The notes: generated from the sequence alone by a model not told the origin. Positions 54,673 through 64,000 are shown, numbered from the stretch's first letter. The stretch is DNA of 64,000 bases from Halocatena marina (GCF_025913575.1 NZ_CP109785.1:3844001-3908000); one strand, 5' to 3'. Numbers and translations: made by a program.

Positions 54673-56406
54673 ATGATCGACCCGGCAACGCTCGATGTGA
54701 CTATTGTCGACGGGTACGTCGACGAACCGGCACACTTCGGCGTTCCGCCGTACATCTCCACGTATCCGCGCTACACCGCGGGTGCGATCGTCGACGCGGG
54801 GGTCCCACGAGAGCAAATCACCTACCACACGATTGATGCGCTCCGGGACGAGCCACGTCGCCGGCAGGATATTGAAACGGCTGACCTGTTCGTGTACATT
54901 GGTGGAATGACCGTTCCCGGTAGCTACGTTGGTGGGACACCGGCTGAACCGGAGGAGGTACGCCGGATGGCGTGGACTGCGAAGGGTACGACGCTCGTCG
55001 GTGGTCCGGTCCGGTTCGGTGTGGGGACACAGAACGAAGGCGCGATGGATACAGAACGCAACGATCTCGATTACGATTTCGTTGCGAAAGGCGACATCGA
55101 GGCTGCTGCCTACGATCTCGTGGCGAACGGTCTCGAAGGGTTCGGGAACCGTATTCGGGATATCGATGAAGTCACTCGATGGGCCGCACTCGGGGCATTC
55201 ATCGTCGAGAGCCACCCGAATCACCCCGAGTATCTCATTGCCGAACTGGAAACGGGACGTGGCTGTCCGTACCGCTGTTCGTTCTGCACCGAACCGCTGT
55301 ACGGGAACCCTTCGTTCCGTCCGCCAGAGACGGTCGTGAGCGAGGTCGAGGCGCTCGCAGAGCGGGGTGTACGGAACTTCCGCCTCGGTCGACAAGCGGA
55401 CATTCTCGCGTACGGCGGTGACGGCGAACGTCCGAATCCAGACGCACTCCGCTCGTTGTACGAGGGCATCCGTGCGGTCGTTCCGGACTCAGAACTCGGT
55501 ACGCTTCACCTCGATAATATGAATCCGATCACGATCGTGAAGTGGCCAGAGAAGGCACGAGAGGGAATCCGCATTATTGCCGAGCACAACACTGCTGGCG
55601 ATACGGCTGCGTTCGGATTGGAGAGTGCAGATCCTGTTGTCCAAGCGGAGAACGACCTCAACGTGAGCGCCGATGAGTGTTTCCGTGCTGTGAAGATCCT
55701 TAATGAAGAGGGAGGCTGGCGGCCCGGTGAGGATCCGAACGACGCGCCGACACACGGTGCTGATTCGAACAATCGACTTCCGAAACTGCTTCCCGGTATC
55801 AATCTCCTCCACGGACTGAAGGGCGAACGGGAGGAGACCTACGAACACAATCTGCAGTTTCTCCGGCGGGTCTACGATGAAGGCTTGATGCTCCGGCGGG
55901 TGAACGTCCGGCAGGTGATGGCTTTCGACGGCACGGACATGAGCGATACAGGCGCACAAATCGCGCGCGAGCACAAACAACGGTTCAAACAGTACAAGCG
56001 AACCGTCCGCGAGGAGATCGACAACCCGATGCTCAAACGGGTTTCCCCAGTGGGGACGCGCCTTCCGGACGTTCATCTGGAGTATCACAAAGACGGAAAG
56101 ACGTTCGGTCGGCAACTCGGGACGTACCCACTGCTCGTTGCAGTGCCAGGCGAACACGATCTCGGACGAACGATCGATGTTGCGATAACTGATCATGGCT
56201 ATCGCTCAGTGTCGGGTGTGCCACACCCACTCGATCTGAACAGCGCCTCGATGGATGAGCTGACTGCAATACCGGGGCTTGGACAGCGTCGCGCGGGAAC
56301 GATCGTCGTTGATCGCCCCCACTCATCGACCGACGACGTCGCAGGAAGCCTCGATGTCGAACTTGAAGCATTCGCAACTGTCGACCAGTCAGGTGCAGCT
56401 GACTAA
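54673..56406 (+). CDS. Radical SAM protein with N-terminal Rossmann-like and C-terminal HhH domains
   Basis: A 577-residue protein. The cluster-binding motif C-x3-C-x2-C is at residues 198, 202 and 205 (GCPYRCSFC). An N-terminal B12-binding-like alpha/beta region with GVPPYISTYPRYTAGA precedes the barrel. A TRAM-like segment (about 455-500) and a helix-hairpin-helix (about 530-550, SMDELTAIPGLGQRRA) end the protein. The HhH suggests nucleic-acid contact, so RNA or DNA modification is possible. The reaction is not known. Confidence 0.85.
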   Translation: MIDPATLDVTIVDGYVDEPAHFGVPPYISTYPRYTAGAIVDAGVPREQITYHTIDALRDEPRRRQDIETADLFVYIGGMTVPGSYVGGTPAEPEEVRRMAWTAKGTTLVGGPVRFGVGTQNEGAMDTERNDLDYDFVAKGDIEAAAYDLVANGLEGFGNRIRDIDEVTRWAALGAFIVESHPNHPEYLIAELETGRGCPYRCSFCTEPLYGNPSFRPPETVVSEVEALAERGVRNFRLGRQADILAYGGDGERPNPDALRSLYEGIRAVVPDSELGTLHLDNMNPITIVKWPEKAREGIRIIAEHNTAGDTAAFGLESADPVVQAENDLNVSADECFRAVKILNEEGGWRPGEDPNDAPTHGADSNNRLPKLLPGINLLHGLKGEREETYEHNLQFLRRVYDEGLMLRRVNVRQVMAFDGTDMSDTGAQIAREHKQRFKQYKRTVREEIDNPMLKRVSPVGTRLPDVHLEYHKDGKTFGRQLGTYPLLVAVPGEHDLGRTIDVAITDHGYRSVSGVPHPLDLNSASMDELTAIPGLGQRRAGTIVVDRPHSSTDDVAGSLDVELEAFATVDQSGAAD

Positions 56407-56487
56407 TCGATGCAATTGGTATGGTAATTGATAGCCCAACGAGATGAGGCCGGAAAGCACTTCAATTAGTGCAGGCATCAAGCAACA

Positions 56488-58281
56488 ATGAGTGTAGAGG
56501 TGAGTGTCGTTCTTCCTGCGTATAACGAGGAAGCAACAATCGAGCAAACGATTCATACGACGCTCGATACCTTAGACTCGTTTCTCCCGAAGGGGAGATA
56601 CGAGGTATTGGTCGCAGAGGACGGCTGTGATGACAACACACCGAAGATAGCCGCACGAATCGCGGGCGAGGACAGACGCGTTCAGCACGTTCACAGCGAC
56701 ACGCGTCTTGGACGTGGGAGCGCACTCGAACGTGCGTTCCGGATTTCCAGTGGCGAGACGCTCGTCTATTTCGATACGGATCTCGCTACCGATATGTCGC
56801 ACCTCGAAGAGCTAGTCGAGAGTGTTCGCTCCGGAGAGTACGACATTGCAACCGGTTCGCGCTGGATTCCTGGAAACGTCGCCGAACGTCCCGCCAAGCG
56901 GAGCATTCCCAGTCGAGGATTCAACACCCTCGTCAGATTCCTACTCGATTCGAAGTTACAGGACCACCAATGTGGATTCAAGGCCTTCGATCGGAGTGTT
57001 CTCTTCGCTTTGCTCGACGATATCGGAGACGAACACTGGTTCTGGGACACCGAAGTGCTTGTTCGGGCACAAGAGCGTGGATACCGCGTCAAAGAGTTCC
57101 CCGTCGATTGGGTTCCGGGTGAAGAAACGAAGGTCGATCTCGTCCGCGATGTGTTCGGGATGGGGAGTCAGATTCTCCGCTGCTGGTGGGAGATCGCCGT
57201 TCAACCGCGGATCACCCGTGGCGTAACGATCGCAGGCGGATCGCTTCTCGTACTGGTGGCCGTTGCCCTCATGTCTCTGTACATCGACCCCAGTGCGGTC
57301 GTAGAACACATGAGCAAGGCCGATCCATGGTACATTGCTGGGGCGACACTTGTTTATCTTGTCTCGTGGCCACTGCGCGGCCTTCGGTACCGCGATATTC
57401 TTCAGGAACTCGGTTACAACGAAGGCATCTGGTTCCTAACAGGGGCTGTATTCATCAGTCAGACCGGTAATCTCGTGATTCCAGCACGGGTAGGCGATGC
57501 CGTCCGTGCGTACGTCGTGAAGATGCGTCGGAAGATTCCGTACGCATCGGGATTTGCCTCGCTCGCGGTCGAGCGCGTCTTCGATCTGCTCACGATTACC
57601 GTCCTGGCTAGTGCGGTGTTCTTCGTACTGGCTGCAATGGGTATCGACGCCGGAAGTCTCGGATCGATATCACAGTCTCGAAGAGACAGTGGTCAGACTG
57701 CGATCGTCGTTGCGATTGGTGTCGGTCTGGCTGCCATCCTCGCTCTTGTCGGTATCATTGCCAGCGTGCGTTCTGATCGAAATTTTGTTCGATCGACTAT
57801 CTCAGCGATCAGTTCGGACTCGTACGCTGACTACCTCGCCAGTGTGATCGAGCGGTTCACTAGTGACATACAGACCGTCGCTAGTACCCCCAAATCGTTC
57901 GCACGCATCGGTGCAAGCAGTGTCGGCATATGGATACTCGATGTCGTCACTGCGCTGCTTGTGTTTGCCGCGTTCAATGTCCAGCTGTCACTTATCACAT
58001 TCGTTGCAGTTGGCTTTTTCGCCGTCAGCGTTGGTAATCTCGCGAAGGTTCTTCCACTTTCCCCCGGTGGTGTCGGTCTGTACGAAGGGGCATTTACGCT
58101 CATTGTCGTCATGTTCACCCCGGTTACCGGACCCGTTGCGGTGAGTGCGGCTATCGTCGACCACGCTGTTAAGAACGTCCTCACCGTGATTGGTGGAATC
58201 ATTTCAACGTTGGTCCTGAACGTCTCACTCACCACTGCCGTCGAGGAGAGCCGTAACATCGAAGCGAGCAATACAGACTGA
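56488..58281 (+). CDS. aglD: AglD-like glycosyltransferase fused to flippase-type membrane domain
   Basis: A 597-residue protein. The N-terminal GT2 domain (about 1-230) has VVLPAYNEEATIEQT, an acidic motif in YFDTDLATD and the DHQCGFKAF segment. The C-terminal half (about 245-580) has 7-8 transmembrane helices of the UPF0104/lysylphosphatidylglycerol-synthase-like type, with LPLSPGGVGLYEG. Haloferax AglD has the same arrangement and charges dolichol phosphate with the terminal sugar of the S-layer glycan. Orthology is inferred. Confidence 0.8.
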   Translation: MSVEVSVVLPAYNEEATIEQTIHTTLDTLDSFLPKGRYEVLVAEDGCDDNTPKIAARIAGEDRRVQHVHSDTRLGRGSALERAFRISSGETLVYFDTDLATDMSHLEELVESVRSGEYDIATGSRWIPGNVAERPAKRSIPSRGFNTLVRFLLDSKLQDHQCGFKAFDRSVLFALLDDIGDEHWFWDTEVLVRAQERGYRVKEFPVDWVPGEETKVDLVRDVFGMGSQILRCWWEIAVQPRITRGVTIAGGSLLVLVAVALMSLYIDPSAVVEHMSKADPWYIAGATLVYLVSWPLRGLRYRDILQELGYNEGIWFLTGAVFISQTGNLVIPARVGDAVRAYVVKMRRKIPYASGFASLAVERVFDLLTITVLASAVFFVLAAMGIDAGSLGSISQSRRDSGQTAIVVAIGVGLAAILALVGIIASVRSDRNFVRSTISAISSDSYADYLASVIERFTSDIQTVASTPKSFARIGASSVGIWILDVVTALLVFAAFNVQLSLITFVAVGFFAVSVGNLAKVLPLSPGGVGLYEGAFTLIVVMFTPVTGPVAVSAAIVDHAVKNVLTVIGGIISTLVLNVSLTTAVEESRNIEASNTD

Positions 58282-58607
58282 GAATGCTGTGAACAACAGC
58301 GCTGAATGGGGTATCAATATGTATTCATTTATGCTGGGATGGTAGATAATTATAAATGGGTCGAAATCGTGGTCACTCCCGGGAATAAAAGAACATACTG
58401 CGATACACGTGGGCGACGGTGCGTTTGACCTCGTGTAATCGCTGCATCCCGAACGGGCCGATGAACTGTTTGCTCGTCGTGGATAGTGTGAAACCCATAC
58501 AGTAGATACCGGAACGGTTAAGAAGGTTTCGACCGAACATAAAAATACTAAGCGGACATCCGGGGGTTTCGGGGAGTGGTCCTGCCCGGATAGCACCCGC
58601 CCTCATC
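58282..58607. other. tfb upstream region
   Basis: A 326-bp gap. It holds a possible 41-codon gene on the minus strand and, toward tfb, an AT-rich cataaaaatac at about 58535-58545, a plausible TATA box some 65 bases before the tfb ATG. Confidence 0.45.
58373..58498 (-). CDS. Possible 41-residue protein
   Basis: It opens MGFTLSTTSKQFIGPFGMQR and ends SMFFYSRE. Codon third positions are mostly G or C, as in real genes here, and it has a clear ATG and TGA. It is divergent from tfb. No family is known to me, so this is a candidate only. Confidence 0.35.
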   Translation of the reverse strand: MGFTLSTTSKQFIGPFGMQRLHEVKRTVAHVYRSMFFYSRE

Positions 58608-59570
58608 ATGAGCGATTCGAACACGCGAATCCGAGAACGTACAGAGGAACAGGAAACAGAGGACACCGGAGAGACGGTCTCTTGTCCCGAATGTGGTGGC
58701 AAGCTTGCCACCGATAGTGAGCACGGTGAGACGGTCTGTATTGAGTGTGGTCTCGTCGTCGAGACTGACGAGATTGACCGTGGTCCGGAGTGGCGCGCAT
58801 TCGATGCCACCGAGAAAGACAAGAAATCCCGCGTCGGTGCCCCGACAACCAACATGATGCACGATAAGGGGTTGTCAACTAACATCGATTGGCGCGATAA
58901 GGACGCCTACGGTAATTCGCTCGGCTCGCGTCAGCGCGCGAAGATGCAACGTCTTCGCAAGTGGAACGAGCGCTTCCGTACCCGCGACTCTAAAGAGCGA
59001 AATCTCAAACAGGCTCTGGGCGAAATCGATCGGATGAGTTCTGCCCTCGGTCTTCCTGAAACCGTCCGTGAGACGGCGAGTGTCATTTATCGTCGTGCAC
59101 TCGATGAGAATCTATTACCCGGTCGTTCCATCGAGGGTGTTGCTACGTCCGCTGTGTACGCTGCTGCTCGGCAGGCGGGCGTTCCACGTAGCCTCGATGA
59201 GATCTCAGATGTCTCCCGAGTCGAAAAAAGCGAGATCGCTCGCACCTACCGCTACGTCGTTCGGGAACTCGGTCTGGAAGTCAAACCTGCCGACCCCGAG
59301 AGCTACGTTCCCCGGTTTGCTTCATCCCTCGATCTTTCCGATGAAGCCGAAAATCGAGCGCGCCAACTGCTTCGCAGCGCCAAAGAACAAGGCGTCCACT
59401 CCGGAAAGAGCCCCGTCGGGCTCGCCGCTGCGGCAGTTTACGCGGCTGCGCTTCTCACTAATGAAAAGACCACTCAGGCCGCTGTCAGCGAAGTTGCGGA
59501 CATCTCAGAAGTTACAATCCGTAATCGGTATCACGAACTTCTGGAAGCAGAACAGGATCTTCCGGCCTGA
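58608..59570 (+). CDS. tfb: Transcription initiation factor TFB
   Basis: A 320-residue archaeal TFIIB homologue that bridges TBP-DNA and RNA polymerase. The zinc ribbon cysteines are in CPECGG and CIECG, the B-reader region follows with PEWRAFDATEK, and two cyclin repeats occupy about 115-215 and 220-315 (SAVYAAARQAGVPRSLDEI and AAAVYAAALLTNEK). A gap with an AT-rich box precedes it. Haloarchaea carry several tfb genes; which paralogue this is cannot be said. Confidence 0.95.
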   Translation: MSDSNTRIRERTEEQETEDTGETVSCPECGGKLATDSEHGETVCIECGLVVETDEIDRGPEWRAFDATEKDKKSRVGAPTTNMMHDKGLSTNIDWRDKDAYGNSLGSRQRAKMQRLRKWNERFRTRDSKERNLKQALGEIDRMSSALGLPETVRETASVIYRRALDENLLPGRSIEGVATSAVYAAARQAGVPRSLDEISDVSRVEKSEIARTYRYVVRELGLEVKPADPESYVPRFASSLDLSDEAENRARQLLRSAKEQGVHSGKSPVGLAAAAVYAAALLTNEKTTQAAVSEVADISEVTIRNRYHELLEAEQDLPA

Positions 59571-59997
59571 GCTTGCGCTCCTCCCCGTTTCTATTCTCTC
59601 TTTGCTCACGAGACTCGTCTACAGATCTTATCTGAGTTCATCATCGACCGATAGTCGTGACTGTTGCTGTTTTCAGTGCTCATATTTTACAACGATTCAC
59701 AGCATCCGATGGATACCGTTCCACTTCGCCAAATTAATGATTATGAGATAACACTATTGGGCCGATAAGCGGATTCTCCGAGAATCTTAGTTTGGATTGA
59801 CATGATATTTTCAACCAGAATAATTCGTGTATTGTGGATAAAATCGCTCTTTAACCCATCTCTCGGCGGTGCCAAATAATCCATCATTTTTATATAACAA
59901 CATAAACTGGTAAAATGATGTACTAGTATAAAACATCACAACAAAAAGCATTTTTACCCTGACGCCAGACGGTACGGTTGGGTGAAACCATACGAAA
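59571..59997. other. Intergenic region, AT-rich
   Basis: A 427-bp gap with no supported gene. A TATA-like tttttacc at 59951 lies about 45 bases before the next ATG and is probably its promoter. Confidence 0.5.
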
Positions 59998-60567
59998 ATG
60001 GTCGATAAAATGCAACCAAATGATGAATCACGGCGAACGTTTCTGAAATCGATCGGCGTGACGGGGGCTGCAACGGCAGGTCTCGGTACGCTTAGCGAAT
60101 CTGCTGCTGCAAAATCCACATCAACTACCACTCAAAACGCAATGAAGAAGATCAATCTCAACGCTGACGACATCGTCCCGGCAAACAAACTCCTCTCGAT
60201 CTCTCTCGTCGACTTCGCAACCGAGCGAGTCGAGAGTATGGACGTTCTGGTTGACGGAACGCCGATCAACAACGTCCAGGCTGTCGGTGCCAACACGCTT
60301 GTCCTCAGCGTCTTCGATCTCCTGACGAACCTTAATCTCCAATCTCAAGACTCCGTTGAGGTCAAGTGCCAAGGAAAAACCAAGAAGGGCACGAAATTTG
60401 TCGGCACCGACACGCTCAGCGTTGTCGACCCGACCAACATTCTCGGCGGCGTGACTGAGACTGTCTCCGACACCGTCGGCGGCCCAACCGAAACGGTCAC
60501 CGGTACCGTCGATTCGCTCGGAGTCCTCAGCGAGACGTCGAGCACGAAGAAACAGCAGATGTACTAA
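59998..60567 (+). CDS. Tat-signal protein of unknown function
   Basis: A 189-residue exported protein. The twin-arginine signal SRRTFLKSIG precedes a hydrophobic region and AAA near residue 40. The mature part has a beta-rich domain (about 55-145) with one Cys, then a Thr/Val-rich repetitive tail (TETVSDTVGGPTETVTGTVD). An internal ATG at 60010 would also give a good signal. No family was recognised. Confidence 0.65.
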   Translation: MVDKMQPNDESRRTFLKSIGVTGAATAGLGTLSESAAAKSTSTTTQNAMKKINLNADDIVPANKLLSISLVDFATERVESMDVLVDGTPINNVQAVGANTLVLSVFDLLTNLNLQSQDSVEVKCQGKTKKGTKFVGTDTLSVVDPTNILGGVTETVSDTVGGPTETVTGTVDSLGVLSETSSTKKQQMY

Positions 60568-60759
60568 CGGGTGGAGCACGACGCTAACCCCGATTGGTAT
60601 CTAGAAATCTCGTGTTTTTACTGTAAGTGAGAACGTAAGATTAGTTTGGCTTGTAGTGTCATCTCTCTTGGATCGGTGGTATAGCTCTCGAACAATACGT
60701 AGCTATACGCAAACACCAAAATCAGAAATACCGATCCACGAAGGTCGTTGTGCTGTGGA

Positions 60760-61350
60760 TTATTTCCCGCGACCGTCGTTACTTCGGATACTTGGTCGGG
60801 TCTTCTCTGCGCCTTTCCCGCGTGTGCCAAGTCCTCGTCCGCGTTTGCCGGCGCCAGTCGCGCCATGGAAGGCGCGACCTTTTTGCGTCTCATCACAGAT
60901 CCAATTGAGATCGTCGTCGTTCTGGATTGCGCCGTGCTCGGGATCAATCAAGATGATCTCGAACCATTTCTGCGATCCATCCTCACCAACCCAATACGAG
61001 TTGAGCGTTCGCAGGTTGCGGTATTTGCGCTGAGCGCGCTCTTCGGAAATTCGCTGAAGATTCTTCCGGCGTGTGATTGGGTTGACGCCCTGTCGCTTCG
61101 AGCGTCGCCCGGCTGTGAATCGCTGCTTGCGAGCGCCGCCTTTGCGGACACTCACGCGCACGACAACAATGCCCTGCTTTGCCTTGTATCCGAGCGCGCG
61201 CGCCTTATCGAGACGCGTTGGACGCTCGATACGCTCAATCGCGCCCTGCTTGCGCCAGTCCTGCTGGCGCTGCCACTGCAACTCGGCTAATTTCCCTTCT
61301 TTTGGGGACTGCCATGCCTCTCGGATGTGTGAGTAAAAACTCCGTGCCAT
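60760..61350 (-). CDS. rpl15e: Large-subunit ribosomal protein L15e
   Basis: A 196-residue basic protein, unlike its acidic neighbours. The opening ARSFYSHIREAWQSP and the segment LGYKAKQGIVVVRVSVRKGG are diagnostic, and the C-terminal tail is Gly/Arg-rich. It binds 23S rRNA in the large subunit. In the 5' leader a small ACCTGC-cata-GCAGGT stem occurs at 61401-61416, which could contribute to autoregulation. Confidence 0.97.
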   Translation of the reverse strand: MARSFYSHIREAWQSPKEGKLAELQWQRQQDWRKQGAIERIERPTRLDKARALGYKAKQGIVVVRVSVRKGGARKQRFTAGRRSKRQGVNPITRRKNLQRISEERAQRKYRNLRTLNSYWVGEDGSQKWFEIILIDPEHGAIQNDDDLNWICDETQKGRAFHGATGAGKRGRGLGTRGKGAEKTRPSIRSNDGRGK

Positions 61351-61602
61351 ATGCGTTCACCGACGGGCTGCGTGGTTCAACCGATTCCGGTCACATTCCA
61401 ACCTGCCATAGCAGGTGCCCGCTGGTGCCCGTCACGACCAACGAGATACACGGTATTCTGCTGTTGCGTACTTAGGGGCTTCGAAGCACCGTTGGCCGTG
61501 CGATCGGTTCGCGTGTCTATGTCGTTTCTAAAAAATATAATCCATGCTACAAAAATTTATTTTAGAGAACGTTTTAGCAGGTACAACGGTAAGAATACTA
61601 CT

Positions 61603-62481
61603 ATGAGTCGAGCGGACATTCAGGAGTGTGATGAGTGTGTCTCACCCGCGGAGGCATTTTCGATCATCGGGAACGAGACTCGTCTTTCGATTCTCGAAGC
61701 GTTGTGGGCCGTCGAGAACCGGCCAGTACGATTCTCACGTCTCCGCAAGCAGGTCGGGATGCGAGACAGTGCTCAGTTCAACTATCATCTTGACAAACTG
61801 ATTGGGCAGTTCGTCGTTCGGTCTGAGAAAGGCTACGATCTACGAAATGCCGGTGAACGGGTTGTAGAAGCTGTGCTTGCAGGGTCGTTCAACGAACATC
61901 CACGTGTGGAGCCATTCACCATTGACTCGCCGTGTACCCGCTGTGACGCACCGCTGCGCGTCTATTACGAGGACGAGCAACTGACGGTCGAATGTCCAGA
62001 ATGCGATCGAGGCCACGGAACGTACACCTTCCCACCGGGTGGCTTACACGATCGCTCTCACGATGAGCTTCTGACTGCGTTCGATCAGCGTGTACGGCAC
62101 CTTCACTGTCTCGCTGCCGATGGCGTCTGTCCGGCGTGTAGTGGTCGGATGCGGACGACCATCGTTCGTGAAGACGAGTGCTGTCTCGGTGTCGATCTCC
62201 GCGCTGATCACGTCTGTGAACAGTGTAACCATAATCTCTGCTCGGCGATTGGCTTGAGCCTGCTCGATCACTCTGCTGTCGTTGCGTTCCACAAAGAGCA
62301 CGATATTGACCTCAACAGTACACCGTACTGGAACTTTGAGTGGTGTGTGAGCGACGATCAAACGACCGTCCTCTCTGAGGATCCGTGGCGGTTGCGCGTC
62401 GATATCCCGCTTGACGCACAGACTCTCTCAGTCGTTCTTGATGGTGATTTAACGGTTATCGAGACAGAACACAGGCACTGA
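61603..62481 (+). CDS. ArsR-type winged-helix regulator with zinc-binding C-terminus
   Basis: A 292-residue protein. An N-terminal winged helix (about 15-85; FSIIGNETRLSILEALW, FNYHLDKLIGQF) is joined to a cysteine-rich half with CTRCD, CPECD, CPACS and CEQC pairs, enough for one or two zinc sites. Haloarchaeal proteins of this shape are common. An AT-rich aatttatttta box at about 61553 supports the ATG at 61603. Target genes are not evident. Confidence 0.8.
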   Translation: MSRADIQECDECVSPAEAFSIIGNETRLSILEALWAVENRPVRFSRLRKQVGMRDSAQFNYHLDKLIGQFVVRSEKGYDLRNAGERVVEAVLAGSFNEHPRVEPFTIDSPCTRCDAPLRVYYEDEQLTVECPECDRGHGTYTFPPGGLHDRSHDELLTAFDQRVRHLHCLAADGVCPACSGRMRTTIVREDECCLGVDLRADHVCEQCNHNLCSAIGLSLLDHSAVVAFHKEHDIDLNSTPYWNFEWCVSDDQTTVLSEDPWRLRVDIPLDAQTLSVVLDGDLTVIETEHRH

Positions 62482-62562
62482 CGATCGATTATACTGGCCA
62501 AACAATCGAAATCCGATGTTCTTATATTTTCCTGAACATTTCCTCAGATAGGTGATGTGTGA

Positions 62563-62700
62563 ATGAAGATATGGTGTCCCGAGTGCGACTGGTCCGGGGA
62601 ACGGGACATTTTGGATGAGGTAGAAGGGTACGGTCGTCCGTGTGGCTGTCCGTCCTGTGGCTACGTGTTTCCGGTGCTGGAGCAAGCCGGGACGAATTGA
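62563..62700 (+). CDS. Small zinc-ribbon protein, 45 residues
   Basis: It opens MKIWCPECDWSGERD and has a second pair in CGCPSC, so four cysteines (5, 8, 29, 32) form a likely zinc knuckle. It follows the regulator gene in the same direction (81 bases). Such small zinc-finger proteins are common in haloarchaea; its partner is unknown. Confidence 0.7.
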   Translation: MKIWCPECDWSGERDILDEVEGYGRPCGCPSCGYVFPVLEQAGTN

Positions 62701-62711
62701 ACCACCGCTAT

Positions 62712-63998
62712 TCAGTAGGGTCGCTCTCGAATTTCGAATCGTGCTCCGCCACTCGTTCCTTCGGTAACATCGATCGACCATTCGTGTGCCTGAACGATTA
62801 CGAGTACGATGACAAGTCCAAGTCCGGTACCGTTGGCGTCAGTCGAGTATCCACGCTCGAACACTCGTTCTCGGTCCTCAGGTGGGATTCCCGGTCCGTC
62901 GTCCTCGATATAGAATCCGTTTTCATCGAGCATCCCGACCGTAACTGTGACGTCGTCTCCACCGTGCTCAATCGCATTCCGGAACAGGTTTTCGAACAGT
63001 TCTTGCAAACGTTGCTCGTCCGCGTCGATTACGGTAAGAGTGCCATCGACAGCGAGCTCTGCGGAACCAGTTCTGGATATGTCCCACGCATCATGAACAA
63101 TCTCGTCGATTGCGGTCGGAGTCGGCGTTCTAACGACCTTCCCCCGTCGTGCTAACGTCAGCACGTTCTTGGTGAGTGTTTCCATTCGTTCCAGTGCATC
63201 CTCAATGTCGTCGAGATGGTGTGTGTCGTACTCTTCTCTAATAATGCTCAGTCTTCCAGACGCAATACTCAGCGGTTGCCGGAGGTCGTGTGAAACGACA
63301 CTAGCGAACTCTTCTAACTGCTCGTTCTGTCGTTCGAGCTCATACTCGCGCCGCTTTCGGTCCGTGATATCACGGTAGATTGCGTATCCTTGTACTGGTT
63401 CTTCACCAACCGAAATCGGCGCATTAGAGAGCCGAAAGTCTCGAAGACCATCATTCGTCATTCGACAAACTTCGATTTCGAGTCGATCTCCGTCGATGAC
63501 ACGTTCGTTGAGCGATTTCGCTTCATTACTCCTGCCCAGAGGAAGGATAAGAGCATCGAGTGATTCTCCGAGAATATCTTCTTCGGAGTGGCCAAACATC
63601 TCCTCAAACGCTGGATTAACCGCCTCGACATGTGGGGAGCCGTCTCTTATGATGTATTGAATTGTTGGTTCAGAGATATTTTCGAAGAGAGCAGCGAACT
63701 GATCGCGCTCAGTCCGGAGTAGCTCTTCGAGGTCTTTTTGCTTCGTGATATCTCGGACGACGCCAACCGTTCCATTGAACTCGCCAACGTGGGTTAATGG
63801 TGTAATATTCGTTCGACACGGGACGATCGTTCCGTCGGAATCCTTGATTGTGATCTCGTATGAATCACTCGCCCGGTCTTGTGACGTATCGGCGAGTAGT
63901 TTCCGGATACGCGCTTGTCCTTCACTGATCTCATCATCGTCAAGAATGATTGAGACGTGCTCGTCGAGAAGTTTCTCGCGGTCGTATCCTGTCAGATG
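62712..63998 (-). CDS. PAS-domain sensor histidine kinase, N-terminus outside window
   Basis: The frame stays open from the window edge to 62712, giving 428 visible residues. Two PAS-type segments can be seen, one ending in GVVRDITKQKDLEE, the next in GYAIYRDITDRKRREYELE. The H-box ASVVSHDLRQPLSIA contains the phospho-accepting His. The ATPase domain shows the N-box ENLFRNAIEHGG, DDGPGIP and GTGLGL. Soluble or membrane location cannot be judged without the missing N-terminus. The next gene and this one converge, with 11 bases between. Confidence 0.88.
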   Translation of the reverse strand, partial: HLTGYDREKLLDEHVSIILDDDEISEGQARIRKLLADTSQDRASDSYEITIKDSDGTIVPCRTNITPLTHVGEFNGTVGVVRDITKQKDLEELLRTERDQFAALFENISEPTIQYIIRDGSPHVEAVNPAFEEMFGHSEEDILGESLDALILPLGRSNEAKSLNERVIDGDRLEIEVCRMTNDGLRDFRLSNAPISVGEEPVQGYAIYRDITDRKRREYELERQNEQLEEFASVVSHDLRQPLSIASGRLSIIREEYDTHHLDDIEDALERMETLTKNVLTLARRGKVVRTPTPTAIDEIVHDAWDISRTGSAELAVDGTLTVIDADEQRLQELFENLFRNAIEHGGDDVTVTVGMLDENGFYIEDDGPGIPPEDRERVFERGYSTDANGTGLGLVIVLVIVQAHEWSIDVTEGTSGGARFEIRERPY

Positions 63999-64000
63999 GA

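Noticed and set aside
58373..58885. A 170-codon minus-strand frame over the tfb start
   Set aside because: It overlaps the conserved zinc ribbon of TFB on the other strand. Only the last 41 codons, outside tfb, are kept as a weak candidate.
61351..61602. Possible tRNA or leader RNA between rpl15e and the regulator
   Set aside because: Only a 6-bp stem is present; no acceptor stem, T-loop or anticodon arm could be built.

Overview
The window is haloarchaeal chromosome. The proteins are acidic. Several genes are lineage hallmarks: a FolC-FolP fusion, a PurN-PurH fusion, Orc1/Cdc6-type proteins, TFB, ribosomal protein L15e, CDP-archaeol synthase, many Tat signals, and TATA-like boxes just upstream of nearly leaderless starts. 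Base composition looks only moderately GC-rich for the class, with several AT-rich gaps. I cannot name the genus from sequence alone.

Layout. 1-3939: glycerol kinase (cut by the window edge), a GlpX-type membrane protein and a divergent Cdc6 paralogue. 4605-9277: an Asn-rich, Thr-Pro-repeat exported protein, small membrane proteins, HPP, a polymer-forming protein and YchF. 9278-10019 is a long convergent gap with strong RNA-like structure. 10020-19783 is metabolic: a CaiB-type CoA-transferase, an exported beta-propeller, a compact R2-like diiron protein/small protein/2Fe-2S ferredoxin operon, an SCP2-like protein, a double-domain SagB-type oxidoreductase, a flavin reductase, a membrane-anchored malectin protein, pterin dehydratase and a histidine phosphatase. 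19954-29834: an orphan DNA methyltransferase, a phosphodiesterase-like protein, LarE, a HhH-MutS ATPase, a second Orc/Cdc6, CarS, a LOG-family protein and a lipoprotein. 29874-38726: folate (FolCP), ArgS, a Tat-exported lipase-like hydrolase, and divergent purine genes purNH and purB.

38804-46593: a TumE/TumA toxin-antitoxin pair sits between DUF5518 and the 3' end of a complete overlapping lysine operon (dapA-B-D-lysA-dapF-dapE). A 38-bp near-perfect copy of the dapE 3' end lies on the far side of the pair. This marks it as an insertion that replaced the end of dapE.

46594-51879 is the most unusual region. A 645-residue exported protein has a DUF1102-like N-terminus, a linker, a hydrophobic pre-toxin-like region, a repeat array and a short Cys-containing tail. 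It is followed in the same direction by three tandem, closely related three-helix membrane proteins. The arrangement resembles a polymorphic-toxin effector with multiplied immunity genes. I propose it as the candidate undescribed system; no function is proven.

51971-64000: a tandem universal stress protein, hisI with a coiled-coil partner, a radical SAM protein, an AglD-like glycosyltransferase/flippase fusion, tfb, a Tat protein, rpl15e, a winged-helix regulator, a small zinc ribbon and a PAS histidine kinase cut by the window edge. No rRNA, tRNA, CRISPR array or intact insertion sequence was seen.
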